DNA from: Lycorma delicatula
Taxonomy: Eukaryota > Arthropoda > Insecta > Hemiptera > Fulgoridae
Reading direction: 5' to 3'
Assembly (NCBI RefSeq): GCF_047948215.1
Contig: NC_134461.1
Location: 90,912,245-90,976,244 of the forward strand
Length of the DNA: 64,000 nt
Part shown: positions 44,190 through 55,769 of the stretch, piece by piece
Layout of the letters: each line of letters opens with the position of its first letter
How positions within the stretch are numbered: position 1 is the first letter of the stretch
Notes under the pieces: model-generated
The model's input: the letters and a program-made list of their open reading frames with translations, nothing else
Told to the model about the DNA's origin: nothing
Databases searched by the model: none
Program-made: the position numbers and the translations under genes

Positions 44190-46325
44190 CTTTTACTTTA
44201 TTTTATTTGTCTTTTTAATGTTTACTCTGAAGATAAATTATCATTTATTCTACCACCTACACCTTTTCCTTATAACTAACCCATTCTTTCCCCAAAACCT
44301 ATTGGATCCATGGTAAAAATTGAGAATCTCTTTGAGTACCAGCCTTGTTGAAGGAGGTTGTTATGTATTAATAGGTTGTTATTGTATTCTTTGGCGACTC
44401 TATCCTTCCACAGGAGTGCTTACCGGATAAAACCGGGTCTCTTTAATAAGGGTTCTTTTTAATAAAATGCATCTTAATCATTCTTTGGAAAGGTGCAGCC
44501 TAAGAAGGATTACCCGCAGAAAAGGTCATCAACTTCGACAAAATGACAACGTTGAACATGTTCAAAAATATTGCTAGCAAAAAGGTTAACTCCGCAATGG
44601 ATCAAATTACGGCTGAATTGGGAATGTTGGATAAAGGTAAGCACAGTAATATCTCTAATCGTCTGAATTACCAAACATTTTTATTCAGATGTTTCTTTAT
44701 TGAGAAATTTATAAATGAAGATAAATGTTTTTAGACAGCTCTCACATTTCTGTATCATCATGAGAAAAGATCTGAAGTAGAATTGAAAAACAAATCCTCA
44801 TTTTCCACTAATGAAAAAACGCTGAAAGGTACAATCTACTGGGAAGTTGATGTTGATCCTTTTCTTTGAAAAGGGGTCAGCGACTTTGTTTGTAGAAACG
44901 AACAAGTTGATATATTTTCTGAGTTTTTTGCGAAGAGATATACAACTGATGAAGAATCAAAGTGTAAAATAACTCATTCTGACCCGTAGAGGAAGACATC
45001 CGCCTTGTGACGATCTGGTTGTCACATCACCCTCTTCGTTCCTAGGTCTGATGGGCTTTACTAGAAGACTTCTTTTAGATCCTCTAAATTGGACAACCAG
45101 AAACCTCACAAAAAGCATTTTGTTTCTCTATGAAATGTAATTCATTATTCAGCAAGCTTCATGAAGGATCAAATGAAAAAATTCACCTGTGAGGTCTGAG
45201 AACATCCTGCTCGCAAGTCCTAAACTTGCACCACTTTTGGGTCCACAAGAGGTCCTTACGATGTGGAATGTCATCGATGGGAAATTCCGAAAAATGTCGC
45301 GTGAATTCTTCAAAAAAAGTATAAATATCTTGTGTAAGACTATGATAAATGTTTAAATAAACTTAATGAATATATAGAAAATTATATCTTCAATTACTTT
45401 CAAATCACTTTCTGGTAAATAAATTCTCATAAAACATTTAATTTGTTTTAAACTAGTGCAACTAACTACAAACGTGTTTTCTTCTGCTTTCATTACAGAA
45501 ATAATTTTTCGGGCTTAACAAAGAATATTTAGATATTATAAATATTAGCTTTAATATGAAAAATGATGAAGTAAATGAAATGATTTTTTTTTTTTTAAAT
45601 CGCATCAGCTCGTGATTTTATTAAAGACTTCGTTAGGTTTGACTCATTTTAAATTTTCCTGATATTAGCCATTAATCGAACATAGGATCTTTTCTGTTGC
45701 AGTTATGCACGCTTTCACGTGTGGAACTGAGACGGCCATTTTTATTTCAAATACTGTAGGAAATTGACCAAATATTTGCAAATTATAATGCGGTAAAAAC
45801 ACCTAACTCAGAATATGATATTTAAGAATCGATTTCCCACTTTTATGACAAACTTTACCGTTGCGATAAATATTATAATTAATCAATTTTTTTTTATCTG
45901 ATAAAGAAATAAAATCAATCAGTACTAATTATTAGTATACATTTTTAAGCGGGAAATGATTAAAAAGGATAATGTAATTGAGAATTGAACCCAGAACTAA
46001 GTGGTTTTAAGATTAACTTATAAATATATATTAGAGTAACTAAATGTTAATAAATCTTTTCGTTCGAACAGATTAATTTGTCAAACAATTTAGCCTTTTC
46101 CGCGAAATAATTTTAAATCCCACAAATGAATAATTAATAAATCATTCATTTAAAAGTTTAACTTCTCTTTATTTTCGTTTATAATTTATTTTTTTTACAA
46201 ATTGCAGAATACATTCTTATAATTTATAAAATTCCCTTGAGTGATTGACCTAATAAATATTTTTAACACATTTACTCATTAAGACTAATCTTTTATCCTG
46301 CTATATACTTTTAATATTGATTAAA
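44190..46325. other. Mixed stretch, one exon-like frame, no gene supported
   Basis: At 44,543 an ATG frame reads 'MTTLNMFKNIASKKVNSAM' and continues to 'LGMLDKG', where the DNA reads 'ggataaaggtaagcac' (about 44,630), a good 5' splice-donor match. No partner exon or known family was recognised. Surrounding DNA at 44,800-45,300 is less AT-rich with broken frames, so this may instead be an old element relic. Confidence 0.35.
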
Positions 46326-46327
46326 GT

Positions 46328-46330
<3 letters not shown>

Positions 46331-46398
<68 letters not shown>
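46331..46398. repeat. (CA)34 microsatellite
   Basis: Sixty-eight bases of uninterrupted CA, the longest perfect microsatellite in the window. The Thr-His frame over it is not a gene. Confidence 0.95.
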
Positions 46399-46403
<5 letters not shown>

Positions 46404-46768
46404 AAACAAACACACATCATGCTTATGTGTAAAGAAACATATCAAATATTTCAAATAAAAATTCTCATTAATTATTCTCTTGGTCTGTGTGATATTCTTA
46501 GAAAAACTGGAATAGAGCCATTTTTATTTTATTAAGAGTATAACTCAAACTACCTTGTAACCGCACTTGTTAGTTATAAAATTAAGAATAGTATTTTAAA
46601 ATGAAATGTATTTTAAATACCAATATACAAAATACTATTTTAATAAATTAATTTATTCACATAAAATTAAAGATTTTTATAAATTTGGCTCAAAATACTT
46701 TTTCTTTCATGCCAGCTTTGCATTTAATAATAAAAATAACAACTTAATCTGTTCCTTTGATGAATTTA

Positions 46769-47808
46769 TACTTTCTTGTACGAAGTAAAGGAAGAATTGT
46801 GATTACGAATAATTTCGGTTTTCAGATTTCAAAGGAAATATTCATTTTGACCATCCCTGAATTCATTTTGGCATGACGTCTGTCGTACGTATGTGCCCGT
46901 GTATCTCGAATAACTCAAAAACGATTAGCCGTAGGATGTTGAAATTTTGGATTTAGTACTGATATAACATCTAGTTGTGCACCTTCCCTTTTGATTGCAA
47001 TCGAATGGACGAACTAAAAGTGTCCAAGAAAGCCCAAAATCCAAAAATCTGGATTATGAACTTTTTGTTCACTTTAGTAATAAGCCCTCATTAAGAGCTT
47101 TTCAACGATACGTCATAAGTAGTACTTATTATCATTGGTTCAAGAGTTAGAGCCAAATAAAATGTTATTTAATGAAATAATTGGATCTTACAAGTAGAAT
47201 GCACATCGGTTCAAATCAAAATTCATCTCCTTTTTTTTAATGTAAATATACTCATCGCGTATTGATTTATTAATAATTATTAACCTCTGATTCTAAAAAA
47301 AATCTTTACAATAAATAATAATTCAATAAAAACAATAAAAAAAAAAAATGAAAAAATATCAGAAGTTATTAATGGAATAAAATGTACTTTTCATTAAAAA
47401 AAAATTGTATATATAAATTAATAGGCGTACAACAAAGTCATTGAAAAAATAATGCATCATAATATAAAAAAAAAACAGAAAAAATATTAAATTCAAAAAA
47501 AGTATAAATAAATATTTGAAAACTGAATATATATATATATATATTCAGTTTAATTAATATATATCATCAATTAATATGTGGCAATGTATATGTGTATATG
47601 TATCAATTAATATATATATATATATAATTTTTTTTTAAACTTTTGTACACGCTTCAACTCCTGGTAGAAAAGATGTCTTGAGTACGACGTCACGCCGAAA
47701 GTAGTCAAAATGGATTCAGGGATGGTCAAAATGGATATTTCTGTTGAAGTCTGAAAACCGAAATATTTAAGCCATAGCAATACTTCCTTTACTTCGTACA
47801 AGGAAGTA
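46769..47808. mobile_element. Foldback/TIR element, about 1,040 bp, ~115-bp inverted ends
   Basis: The left end 'tactttcttgtacgaagt' (46,769) and the right end read inward from 47,808 ('tacttccttgtacgaagt') agree and stay similar for about 115 bases, through 'aatttcggttttcagattt', 'atattcattttgaccatccc' and 'tgacgtc'. Next to the left arm is a conserved-looking 'acgattagccgtaggatgtt' block (about 46,921-46,940). The interior (47,230-47,640) is mostly A-runs and TA repeats. No transposase is seen. I recall similar 'cttgtacgaagtaaaggaag' repeats from hemipteran genomes. Likely non-autonomous. Confidence 0.75.
47525..47628. repeat. Two (TA)n runs inside the foldback element
   Basis: TA runs at about 47,525-47,545 and 47,610-47,628. 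The first is centred on a 'aactgaatatat...atattcagttt' palindrome. Confidence 0.8.
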
Positions 47809-47814
47809 AAAATG

Positions 47815-48915
47815 AAGGAAGTATTTAGGAAGAATTTATACCTTTCAATTCTTAATGAATTGCAAGAAAACAGGATGTATTTGGGAAAAAATCTCAGGCT
47901 CTGAGAAGCCCTACTAAAATCCCAAACAACAAATTTTGGATCAATCGCTAAATGTTCAGTGTCATATTAGTAAATGCTATTTAAAAAAGAAAGAAAAAGA
48001 AGGTATAATCATACATAAAAACAGTACAGGAGGCGACAAAACTTTAGACGAGGTAAGAATTATAGGAATATTATTTTATATCCGATAGGAAAAAAAACGA
48101 AGATGAGACGGCTAGGAATAAATGAAAGAAGGAGGATCTACAAGAAAAGAGTAAAAAAAGAAAGTAAGATGAGAAAGGAGTAGATGAATAAAAGAAAGAA
48201 AGTAAAACCACCTGCAGATGTAATTTTATATATTTGTTGAGGGGTAGAAAATGGAAAGCACTGAAACGGAATATTAGGAGCCCGCTAATATACAATAGTA
48301 CCCCCGTTGTACACAGTTACAAACAGAGGGGCATCATAGTATATACTGTAGGCGCGCGCGAGCGCGTTATGTTGCTATGCCGGATGGCTTTATATTTACA
48401 TCCTTGACACAACATTTTATAATTTCATATGGCGTGCAGTCTTTACGCTTTGCGGGCTTTTCACGTTCCCCTCCGGAAAAACCCATTTTCTCCGTCGCTA
48501 TTAAAAATGAAGCTTGAATCTCCATCCTTTACCGTCGAAGCATTTATAATGGAAGTTACATTTTAAATATGAGACATGTCTTTACTTGCAAGTTCACAAA
48601 AACCGTACGAATGAATTTACTCTCGGATTTGCTAACGCTATAACACAACCCGCAACAATAAAAACAACTTAATTATTCTTAATAATTCATCTACATTCAT
48701 CGACGACAAAATAATCATATTTAAATTAATATGAGTACACAGTTCCTTTTATGTATAATAATACATTTTAAAATGAAAATTAAAGAAATAATTTAATTCT
48801 ATATTCGTAATTTGTTTGTTAATTTGCTTTTGAATGTAGCGGCGTATATAATTTTAGAAGTATTTTACGTTTAACAAGCATGTAAAATTTCGTTAATTGT
48901 TAATCTCTTTACGTA
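47815..48915. other. AT-rich stretch with a CpG-rich patch, no gene seen
   Basis: 48,290-48,560 is richer in CpG ('ggcgcgcgcgagcgcg' at about 48,352) and in sequence complexity than its flanks. It could be a regulatory or conserved non-coding element; no coding frame is convincing. The minus frame at 48,071-48,295 is the complement of a purine-rich plus strand. Confidence 0.45.
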
Positions 48916-48919
48916 TTTT

Positions 48920-50000
48920 TTAGAACAGAACAACTTTATTCTTCAAAATACATATACAGATATGTATATGTAATATTGCATAATTTGCAACATACAGATA
49001 TTCTAGATGTTTACAGTATCAAAATACTTTTTTCTTAAACATATTATAATTTGTAATACTTTGTATTCTTTCAGTAACATACTACATAACTGGGAACAAC
49101 AATTTTCAGTGACTTTTTATCGTATAAATTATTATATTTAGGAACAACAAATAAATCTTTATACCTAGTTTGATGAATAATTTTTAGTTTTAACTTCATT
49201 TTTCATATGATACATACATATCATATTAATTGATAAAATCCCGCAGGTGATAGCGTTGATAGAGCATTAAAATAGTTCCTCCTTCCTACCATCAGTCTTT
49301 ACTCAGAATTAATTTAATCACTCTATTTTCAGTCTTTTTAATTTCTTCACTTAAATAGCTTGCTATTGAACCACATACTTCAACTCTATACTTAATTAAT
49401 GATTCAAACATTGATTTAAATAACAGAATCATTATTTTTTAAGGCAATATACCACTGAGACAGTAAAATTTACTTGTTACTATATGTAGTTTTTTTAGTA
49501 GATTTGTTATATGACTTTTTCATTTTAGTTTACTCTTTAAAGTAATTCATAAATATTAAATTCCTCTACATTTTGCAAAATTCTACAATCACATCCGTTA
49601 TTATTCAGAGTACAACTACAATCATGAATTTTGATAATTGGAAGCTTATTAGTAAGCTTGTGACTGGTTCTGAAATGATCCACAACCGTTTTATCTTTAT
49701 TTAGGCAAAGTTGCCTTTCATGAATCTATTTCATAAAAGAATTAAAAATCTTCCTGAAGACGTTATTCAGCTGTTTCAAACAACTTATCAGCAGCCAAGA
49801 TTACTACGAGAATGTCATCCGCATTCATGAAGATTCTTCAGTATTTTATTTCACGGTAGACTTTACGTATATTAAAAATAATTCGGTCCTAAATGACTTC
49901 CTTGAGGTATTCCAACATAAATTTCTTCAGGATCACCCAAACTACAACCAATCTTTACCACAAACATCAAAATGCAAAATTTTCATTATTTTATTTTAGT
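48920..50000 (-). pseudogene. LINE reverse transcriptase fragment (CR1/Jockey-like)
   Basis: The minus strand from about 49,975 reads, in one frame, 'KIGCSLGDPEEI' then 'YVGIPQGSHLGPNYF' (about 49,918-49,875), the RT block G-x-P-Q-G-S-x-L-G-P. Further on comes 'RIFMNADDILVVILAADKLF' (about 49,840-49,780), where the Y-A-D-D active-site Tyr is Asn, then 'RLQEDF'. Later frames are broken, with a possible C-terminal 'LFKSMFESLIKYRVEVCGSI'-like region near 49,430-49,370. The 3' end is probably near 48,920 ('agaacaactttattcttcaa' on plus). EN domain and N-terminal RT are missing. Clade assignment is tentative. Confidence 0.7.
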
Positions 50001-50004
50001 AATC

Positions 50005-50445
50005 AGTAATCTTGTATTAAACACAAAAAACAACACTTAAAATATAATAATATACTATATACTTAATTAAAATTACACAATATTACACACCAATCGTATT
50101 TATTTCCCCAAATACCGGCTTAATCAAATCGTAATTAACTAAAAAAAACAGAAAAATTTTAGAATATTTGAGAAAAAAATTGGCAAGATAGAAATGAAAA
50201 ATTTCCTTTGCTATATTTAATACCAATTCCTCTTCGTTCCAAATTTTAATATTTTGTGTAACAGTAATAAAAATAAATATCTGAAATTAGGAGAAGGGCT
50301 AAACATTTGTATTTTTACTTTCCCTACTAATACAGTTAGAATAGCTATATTAAAGGAAAAATTATGGTAATCATATGAAAAATTGGGTACCGGATTTTTT
50401 GCAAACTTTACGTTTCACGATCCAATTAGTTAATCTAGATCAAAA
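50005..50445. other. AT-rich stretch, no gene seen
   Basis: Featureless AT-rich DNA between the RT relic and a SINE-B. Confidence 0.6.
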
Positions 50446-50450
50446 AAAAG

Positions 50451-50737
50451 CCCATCTGGCAGGTCTAGTGGTTAACTCGTCATCGCAAATCAGCTGATTT
50501 CGATGTCGGGAGTTCTAAGGTTCAAATCCTATTAAAGGCAATTACTTTACACGGATTTGAATACTAGATCGTGGATACCGGTGTTCTTTGGTGGTTGGGT
50601 TTCAATTAACCACACACCTAAGGAATGGTCGACCTGAGACTATACATGACTACATCTCATTTACATTCATACATATCATCATCCTCTGAAGTAATACCTT
50701 AGGAAGGTTCCGGAGGCTAACACAAAAAGAAGAAAAA
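50451..50737 (+). mobile_element. SINE-B, near full-length
   Basis: The head 'ggcaggtctagtggttaac' carries an A-box-like motif, with a B-box-like 'aggttcaaatcctattaaag' (about 50,518). Body 'ggtgttctttggtggttggg' (about 50,579-50,598), 'ttcaattaaccacacac' and tail 'cctctgaagtaatacctta' then 'ccggaggctaaca' with an A-rich end. Good preservation suggests a relatively young copy. Confidence 0.85.
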
Positions 50738-50739
50738 AA

Positions 50740-52435
50740 TATGCATATACTCATGTTCGTACGTATGTATGTTACATTGTTTAGGCTTTATAGCTAACAA
50801 TTGATCAAACCGATTTTCCTCAAATTTGGCTCAAATATTTCTATATATGGGCACTAATCATATAATTTTTTTTAAGCTTCGTTAAGAGATTTTACCTCGA
50901 AAAAAATTTGATTTTTTTCAGAGAAATTTTAGAGAAAACATTATAAAAATAAATGTTACCTGTAATGCATATATAAATAATACAAAGTGTATTTTTTTTT
51001 TTAAATCAACTTTCAGCTCTTAAAACTGAAATATATGTTTTTCGTTCTTTTGTTCTATTCCCTTCGGTTTAAATATTTTTTAAAAAATGTTTAAAGTTTA
51101 TACTTCATAATTATATACACAGTTATCAAAAGACGTCAACAATTTTTAAAAATTACAAACCTCAGGCTAAAATGGAGAAACGTTTTTTTGAAAACGTTCT
51201 CATTCTTACTTCAGCCTTCATTGAAGGAGATGTTAGATTTAAAGAAAACTTTACTTAAGAAAATTTGTTAAGCTAATATATGAATATTTTTAGAAAAATC
51301 TTTCTTAAAATCTATTCCTTACCACAGAAATATTCTGTTTTTTATTTTTTTGCTTTATCTTTTTCTGTTTTAATTTTCATTATTAATATCTGGGAAACTT
51401 ATGCAATACTTTATTACCTTATATTTTTCTACTTAGTTAAGATTTTAAAATTATCTTGAATTTTTATTTCAAATCCAGCCAGAATTTCTGTTTTATGAAA
51501 ATCAGCTAATATGTAAATTGGACCCAATATAATTTAGTTTGGCATTAAAACAAACTATTCTTTACATTTATTTATACTTTTCCATAATGTGGTAAAGACC
51601 GAAATTTTTTGGATTGATTTTTTCGTGTTGAAGAGGAATTAGTGAAATCATAAAAAAAAATTACTTGTGAATGGGGAGATTAAAATAAATACATTTACAC
51701 TACTGCTAATAGCCTTTAAAAGTTCCCCAGAGAGATTTTCATTAACGTGAACCTTCTTGCGATTATTGTCACTTGTTAAAGGGTTGTTAGTCCAATCCTT
51801 GGTCCAACTTTCATGAATATTTATTAGCATCATTACCCCATAACCATTAATCAACATACAAAATTTCATGTTTATATATTCACCCGTTCAAAAGATATAA
51901 AGCAATTTAAAGAATCATATACGCAATTGCGCGTACACATACGTACGTCAATTAATTTTGTTTGCATTTTTTTACTCGTGAATCATAGAATATCAAGAAG
52001 TTAAAAAACTGTCATATCAAAAATGTTGATTCTAACCAATACTTTTTCTTACTGTAAAATACTGTGCACTTACGTGAAAGCAAAACCCAGAAGATAGATA
52101 TCATTAATTAAGAAATGACTGTTATAGGATGTTTTGGAATGTGTAATCACGAAATATATCTCATTCTTAACCAGAATTAAAATAGAATCACTTGTTGTTG
52201 CAGAATACAATATTTGTTTTGCTACGTACTTTCATATTTTGGCAATTTTATTTCCACAAACAGCTGTAAATATTTTCAAACCACTTCTTCAGTACATATA
52301 AATAAATTTATACATTGGTCTGTTTTTTAGGTTTATTCTATCAACTGGAGATAGTTGGTAGAATATTGAGAACACGCTATACTAATTATTATTATTTCCA
52401 ATTTTTTTAATTCTATTACTACTTTTTGTATTATT
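50740..52435. other. AT-rich stretch, possible repeat traces
   Basis: 'gttcgtacgtatgtatgt' followed by 'gatcaaaccgattttcctca' (50,755-50,825) has the style of the family C and K left regions, but similarity is too short to assign. 51,640-51,960 shows a similar 'acgtacgt' patch. No coding content. Confidence 0.45.
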
Positions 52436-52439
52436 TTTG

Positions 52440-53190
52440 TTTATTCTGCTATGGATCACGATAAGTATTGGTTTATTTATTTACCAATCGCTTTTTCTTT
52501 TCTTTCCAGTATTTGTCATTCTCTCGGTTGGAGTGCTTTTCGTTCTTCTAAGCAGATGTTCGATTCTATTTTATTTTTCCTTGCAAAGTTTTAGAAGCAC
52601 ATAATAAGGTACCATTTCCCTGTACTGAAGTCTGTTGCTGATTAATTTCGGTCGTATGTTATGTTTTTCATGTACTTGATAACCTCCTTATAACAGTTTG
52701 TTTGTGTCCTTTTCCATAAATTCTAGGATTCTTTTAATTAGTCTCTTCGCGGGTATTTTTTTGATGTGATCATAGAAATGATAACGATAGTGAGTGAAGT
52801 CTTCTTCATCTGAAGTGAGAGTGAGTGTTTTCTATTGTTCGGTACAGCTCTTCAATTGATCTAAATTTTTATTCCTTCTGATATTGTTTTCGTCCTATGA
52901 TCTTTCTGAGGATCTTCCTTTTGCTTCTTTTCCAGTTATTCTAGCAGAATTTTGTTGTACAGACATATAATTCTACCGTTTACACGCTGTATGGTTAAAT
53001 CACTGTGGTATATTTTTTTTATTTTGGCGTTTAGTGAAATGAATTTTTTTACTATGTACACATCGTGACACAGTTAGTATGCTAATTCCATCTTTCTTGC
53101 TCTTTCCTTTTTTTTAAATTTTTGCCCATCAGTTTTTAAAATATATCATAATCGTTACCGTACTCTCTAAATGGAAAATAGCATTGTGTA
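52440..53190 (-). pseudogene. LINE endonuclease-RT C-terminal relic
   Basis: In one minus frame: 'ELYVCTTKFC', a stop, 'NNWKRSKRKILRKIIGRKQY', a stop, and 'KFRSIEELYRTIEN' (about 52,965-52,835). The '.E.L..NK....ER.ILRKI.G ... R.NEELY..IE.L' pattern is the C-terminal domain of a LINE type common in hemipteran genomes. Stops in every segment. The upstream RT is not recognisable, so this is a 5'-truncated, old copy. Confidence 0.6.
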
Positions 53191-53194
53191 TGAA

Positions 53195-54305
53195 ATGTAG
53201 TTCTAATGATAATACATTTATAACTTCAAATACAACTATTCAACTCAACTACTTCAGAATTCACCAGCATAAATTTCAAATGGATTTAATCAGGATTGAG
53301 GAATCCATTAAAGAGGATTTAATCCACTAGTATAGAGGAATCCATTTATTATGAGAAATAAATTTAACAATCTATCACACTATTATTATCACATTATATT
53401 AATCAAGTAAAATCGATAGCGTATTGATAAAGCGTACTTTGAAAAACTTTTATAATTATTAAGATGACGTATTCTATAAAAGAATATTTTCAATAGACTT
53501 GAGATTCTTAGGGTTACTGAGAGAACCCATTCTGAAATTCTGTGATCTGGCTGGGATAATTATTATAACTCTTACAATCGAAATTATTTGTTTTTTTTTA
53601 TTTTTTTGTAAAGTATGTTTGTTCTTTTTTTTTTTAATAATTAATGAAAAAAAAATTGTGAATTGAAAATGCCAAAGCTATAAAGTGTTATGTCAGACAA
53701 ATGAAGCAACAAACACATAAACAAATATATGAACGAAAGAACGATAGAAAGAAGGAGGAACAAACGAACAAACAAATAAATAAACATACGAGTAACTAAA
53801 AAGCGAAATTTCAGCTTAACTTCATCCATATAAGAGCACGATAATTTATCACACGATAAACGAAACTGGAAGATAAATTATTAATATTTTTATTTTATAA
53901 TCTGCATAACACGTTGAAATTTACAGTTAATGCAATTTTTTAAATACAATATAAAAAACTGTTAATTGTGAATGTACATGAATTGAGTAATAAAATAATG
54001 ACAAAAGAAAATTTCATTCAAAGTGAACAAAAGTTGACACAAATAGACTGAGAATGAGGAAATTTCGGCGATGATTGATTACGTTTAACCAAGAAATAAA
54101 GTCATCTATAAGGAAGTCATACTGCATAACGTTTATGAGTAAAATTCTTATCGAATAATGAAAAATCAAGTGTCGCTGTTACATTGGTATTCAAACGTAT
54201 AGGAATTAAGAAGTAAATTAATATCTAAAAATAATTTTATTATAATATGATATTTTATTATATCTATTTATTTTTATTAATAATAAATTAGGTACGAGAA
54301 ATTTG
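53195..54305. other. AT-rich stretch, no gene seen
   Basis: A duplicated 'gaatccatt' patch lies at 53,290-53,350. A (GAAC/AAAC)n-like plus strand at 53,700-53,790 gives a Phe/Leu-rich minus frame, which is compositional. Confidence 0.6.
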
Positions 54306-54311
54306 AGTGGT

Positions 54312-54420
54312 CTTTTCATCCGGAATTTCCGGGTTTGAATCCCTACAAAATTGCCATTTCATCTCATCCTCTGATGAAGCAATACTTAACGGTGGTCTCG
54401 GGAGCTAAAAAAAAGCTGAC
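54312..54420 (+). mobile_element. SINE-A copy, head truncated
   Basis: Reads 'cttttcatccggaatttccg', a B-box-like 'ggtttgaatcc' (about 54,331), 'catctcatcctctgatgaag' and the tail 'caatacttaacggtggtctc' with an A-run at about 54,408. The A box is missing. Confidence 0.65.
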
Positions 54421-54544
54421 AATGGAATTGCAGGATCTTCCCGTTCCGCGTCTTTTTTCTGATGCACGGCTTACACACATACACACACAACTTAATTTCA
54501 AATATTTATATATTATTTAACTACAATATTTTTTGTTTATTTAA

Positions 54545-55765
54545 TCCAATGATTCTATCTAAAACGCGTGCGCATACCGTATTTCATTCGCGCGGGTGTG
54601 GCAGTTGGGAGGAACAAAGGGCTCGTGCGGAGATTACTGGCTTGTCACCTGCGTCCCTCCTACCTTATCGCTTCTGCAGCTTGCTGGGATGCGTTCAGCC
54701 TCTTTTTTCGGACGGTGCTTCAAGCCAAAGGTGATGAGGACAGAGGAGGGGTTTGTAGCGGAAAGTGTTCGACAGTCCTAGCTGTGAGGGCCGGTATGCC
54801 TTGGTGTATTGGCTCCGATGATCAGTTGGGACTCCATATATGAAATGTGACGCTTTCTGCTGTGACGACGATCATCTGCATCTGATGTCTTTTATGGGGG
54901 AGTCAAGACCAAAGTCCCGGTGGGGGATTCCCTTTGGGACTCCCCATTTGAGGCATAAGGCACTCAAAAGACCGAGACCCAGCCCCTGTGGAGAAGATGA
55001 AGATTACGGCATTGCTGGATCTGGAGTCTCTTCGCTGGGGGTTAGAGGCAGGCATAAAGTTAAAAATTCAACCTGCCTTGCCGGATGTTCAGTTGGGGGG
55101 CGGGAAGGCTTGATATAGTTAAAGGACACTCCCTTGGACTGCGTTATAATTAACTGTTGGTCCGGCTCAGGAGAGGGGGTATAAAGAGATAAAAAAAAAA
55201 AAATAGACGACTACTGCAGCTGTAATTCAGTGCTACACTAGCGCTCCTTGAGATGAGAGGGGATGCTAATGATGCACTATACCCCCACTTAGGCACGAAT
55301 TTATTATAACATCTTTTGAGATGGGGGGTTGCAATTTTGCAAAAACCTTTTTAGAAATATTATTTTTTAATTGTTAATAAATTTGCCTATCAAAAATAAG
55401 GACATTAATTAGGTAAAATCTCGAGATCCTGAGGGTGACCTTGTTTTACAGCTTCTCCCCGTTAACCATTTAGGTTGAAAATCTAATGGCATCAATTCCC
55501 CATACATAAAAGTAATCTGACTAATTTTGGTTAAAATGGAATGATTAGTTCTGCAGTTATAAGGTCTTAAGTACCGATCACATTCACGTACGCGAGAACA
55601 TTTCAATCCGGTTTTTTTGTGTTTTTTTTTTTTTTTTTTTTTGGTTCCTTAGGTGTCAAAACGTAAAGATCCGGGGAAAACCGCATATTCCCAAATTGGA
55701 CCGATTATAATACTTTCATTTCTAAGGCTACAGCTTTGCTACAGCGCTAAACGGGAAAGTTAAAA
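54545..55765 (-). repeat. Family C repeat, copy 4, interrupted by a LINE
   Basis: The part 54,545-54,606 matches, on minus, the region of copy 2 around 33,003-33,070 (ending 'cataccgtatttcattcgcg' on plus). The part 55,203-55,765 matches, on minus, copy 2 from about 32,775 back to its start at 32,262 ('acagctttgctacagcgct' near 55,728). The LINE at 54,607-55,202 separates them, and about 230 bases of family C are missing at the junction. A 22-base T-run at about 55,621-55,642 is private to this copy. Confidence 0.75.
54607..55202 (+). mobile_element. LINE 3' end, 5'-truncated, nested in family C
   Basis: A distinctly less AT-rich segment with several overlapping frames: 'SAACWDAFSLFFRTVLQAKG' (about 54,670-54,730) recalls the C-terminal tail of R1-like ORF2 proteins (W-x-A-x-x-x-F-x-x-x-V-x-x-A-K-E). 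It then has a long 3' UTR containing 'ttaaaggacactcccttgg' (55,119-55,137) and an A tail (about 55,188-55,202). The 3' part matches 1-130. No complete ORF. Confidence 0.65.
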
Positions 55766-55769
55766 TAAC

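Noticed and set aside
46317..46535. Open frame of alternating Thr and His
   Set aside because: It is simply translation of the (CA)34 microsatellite.
54462..55118. Several overlapping plus frames as a host gene
   Set aside because: The region is the nested LINE 3' end; the frames overlap in all phases and share the family's 3' UTR.
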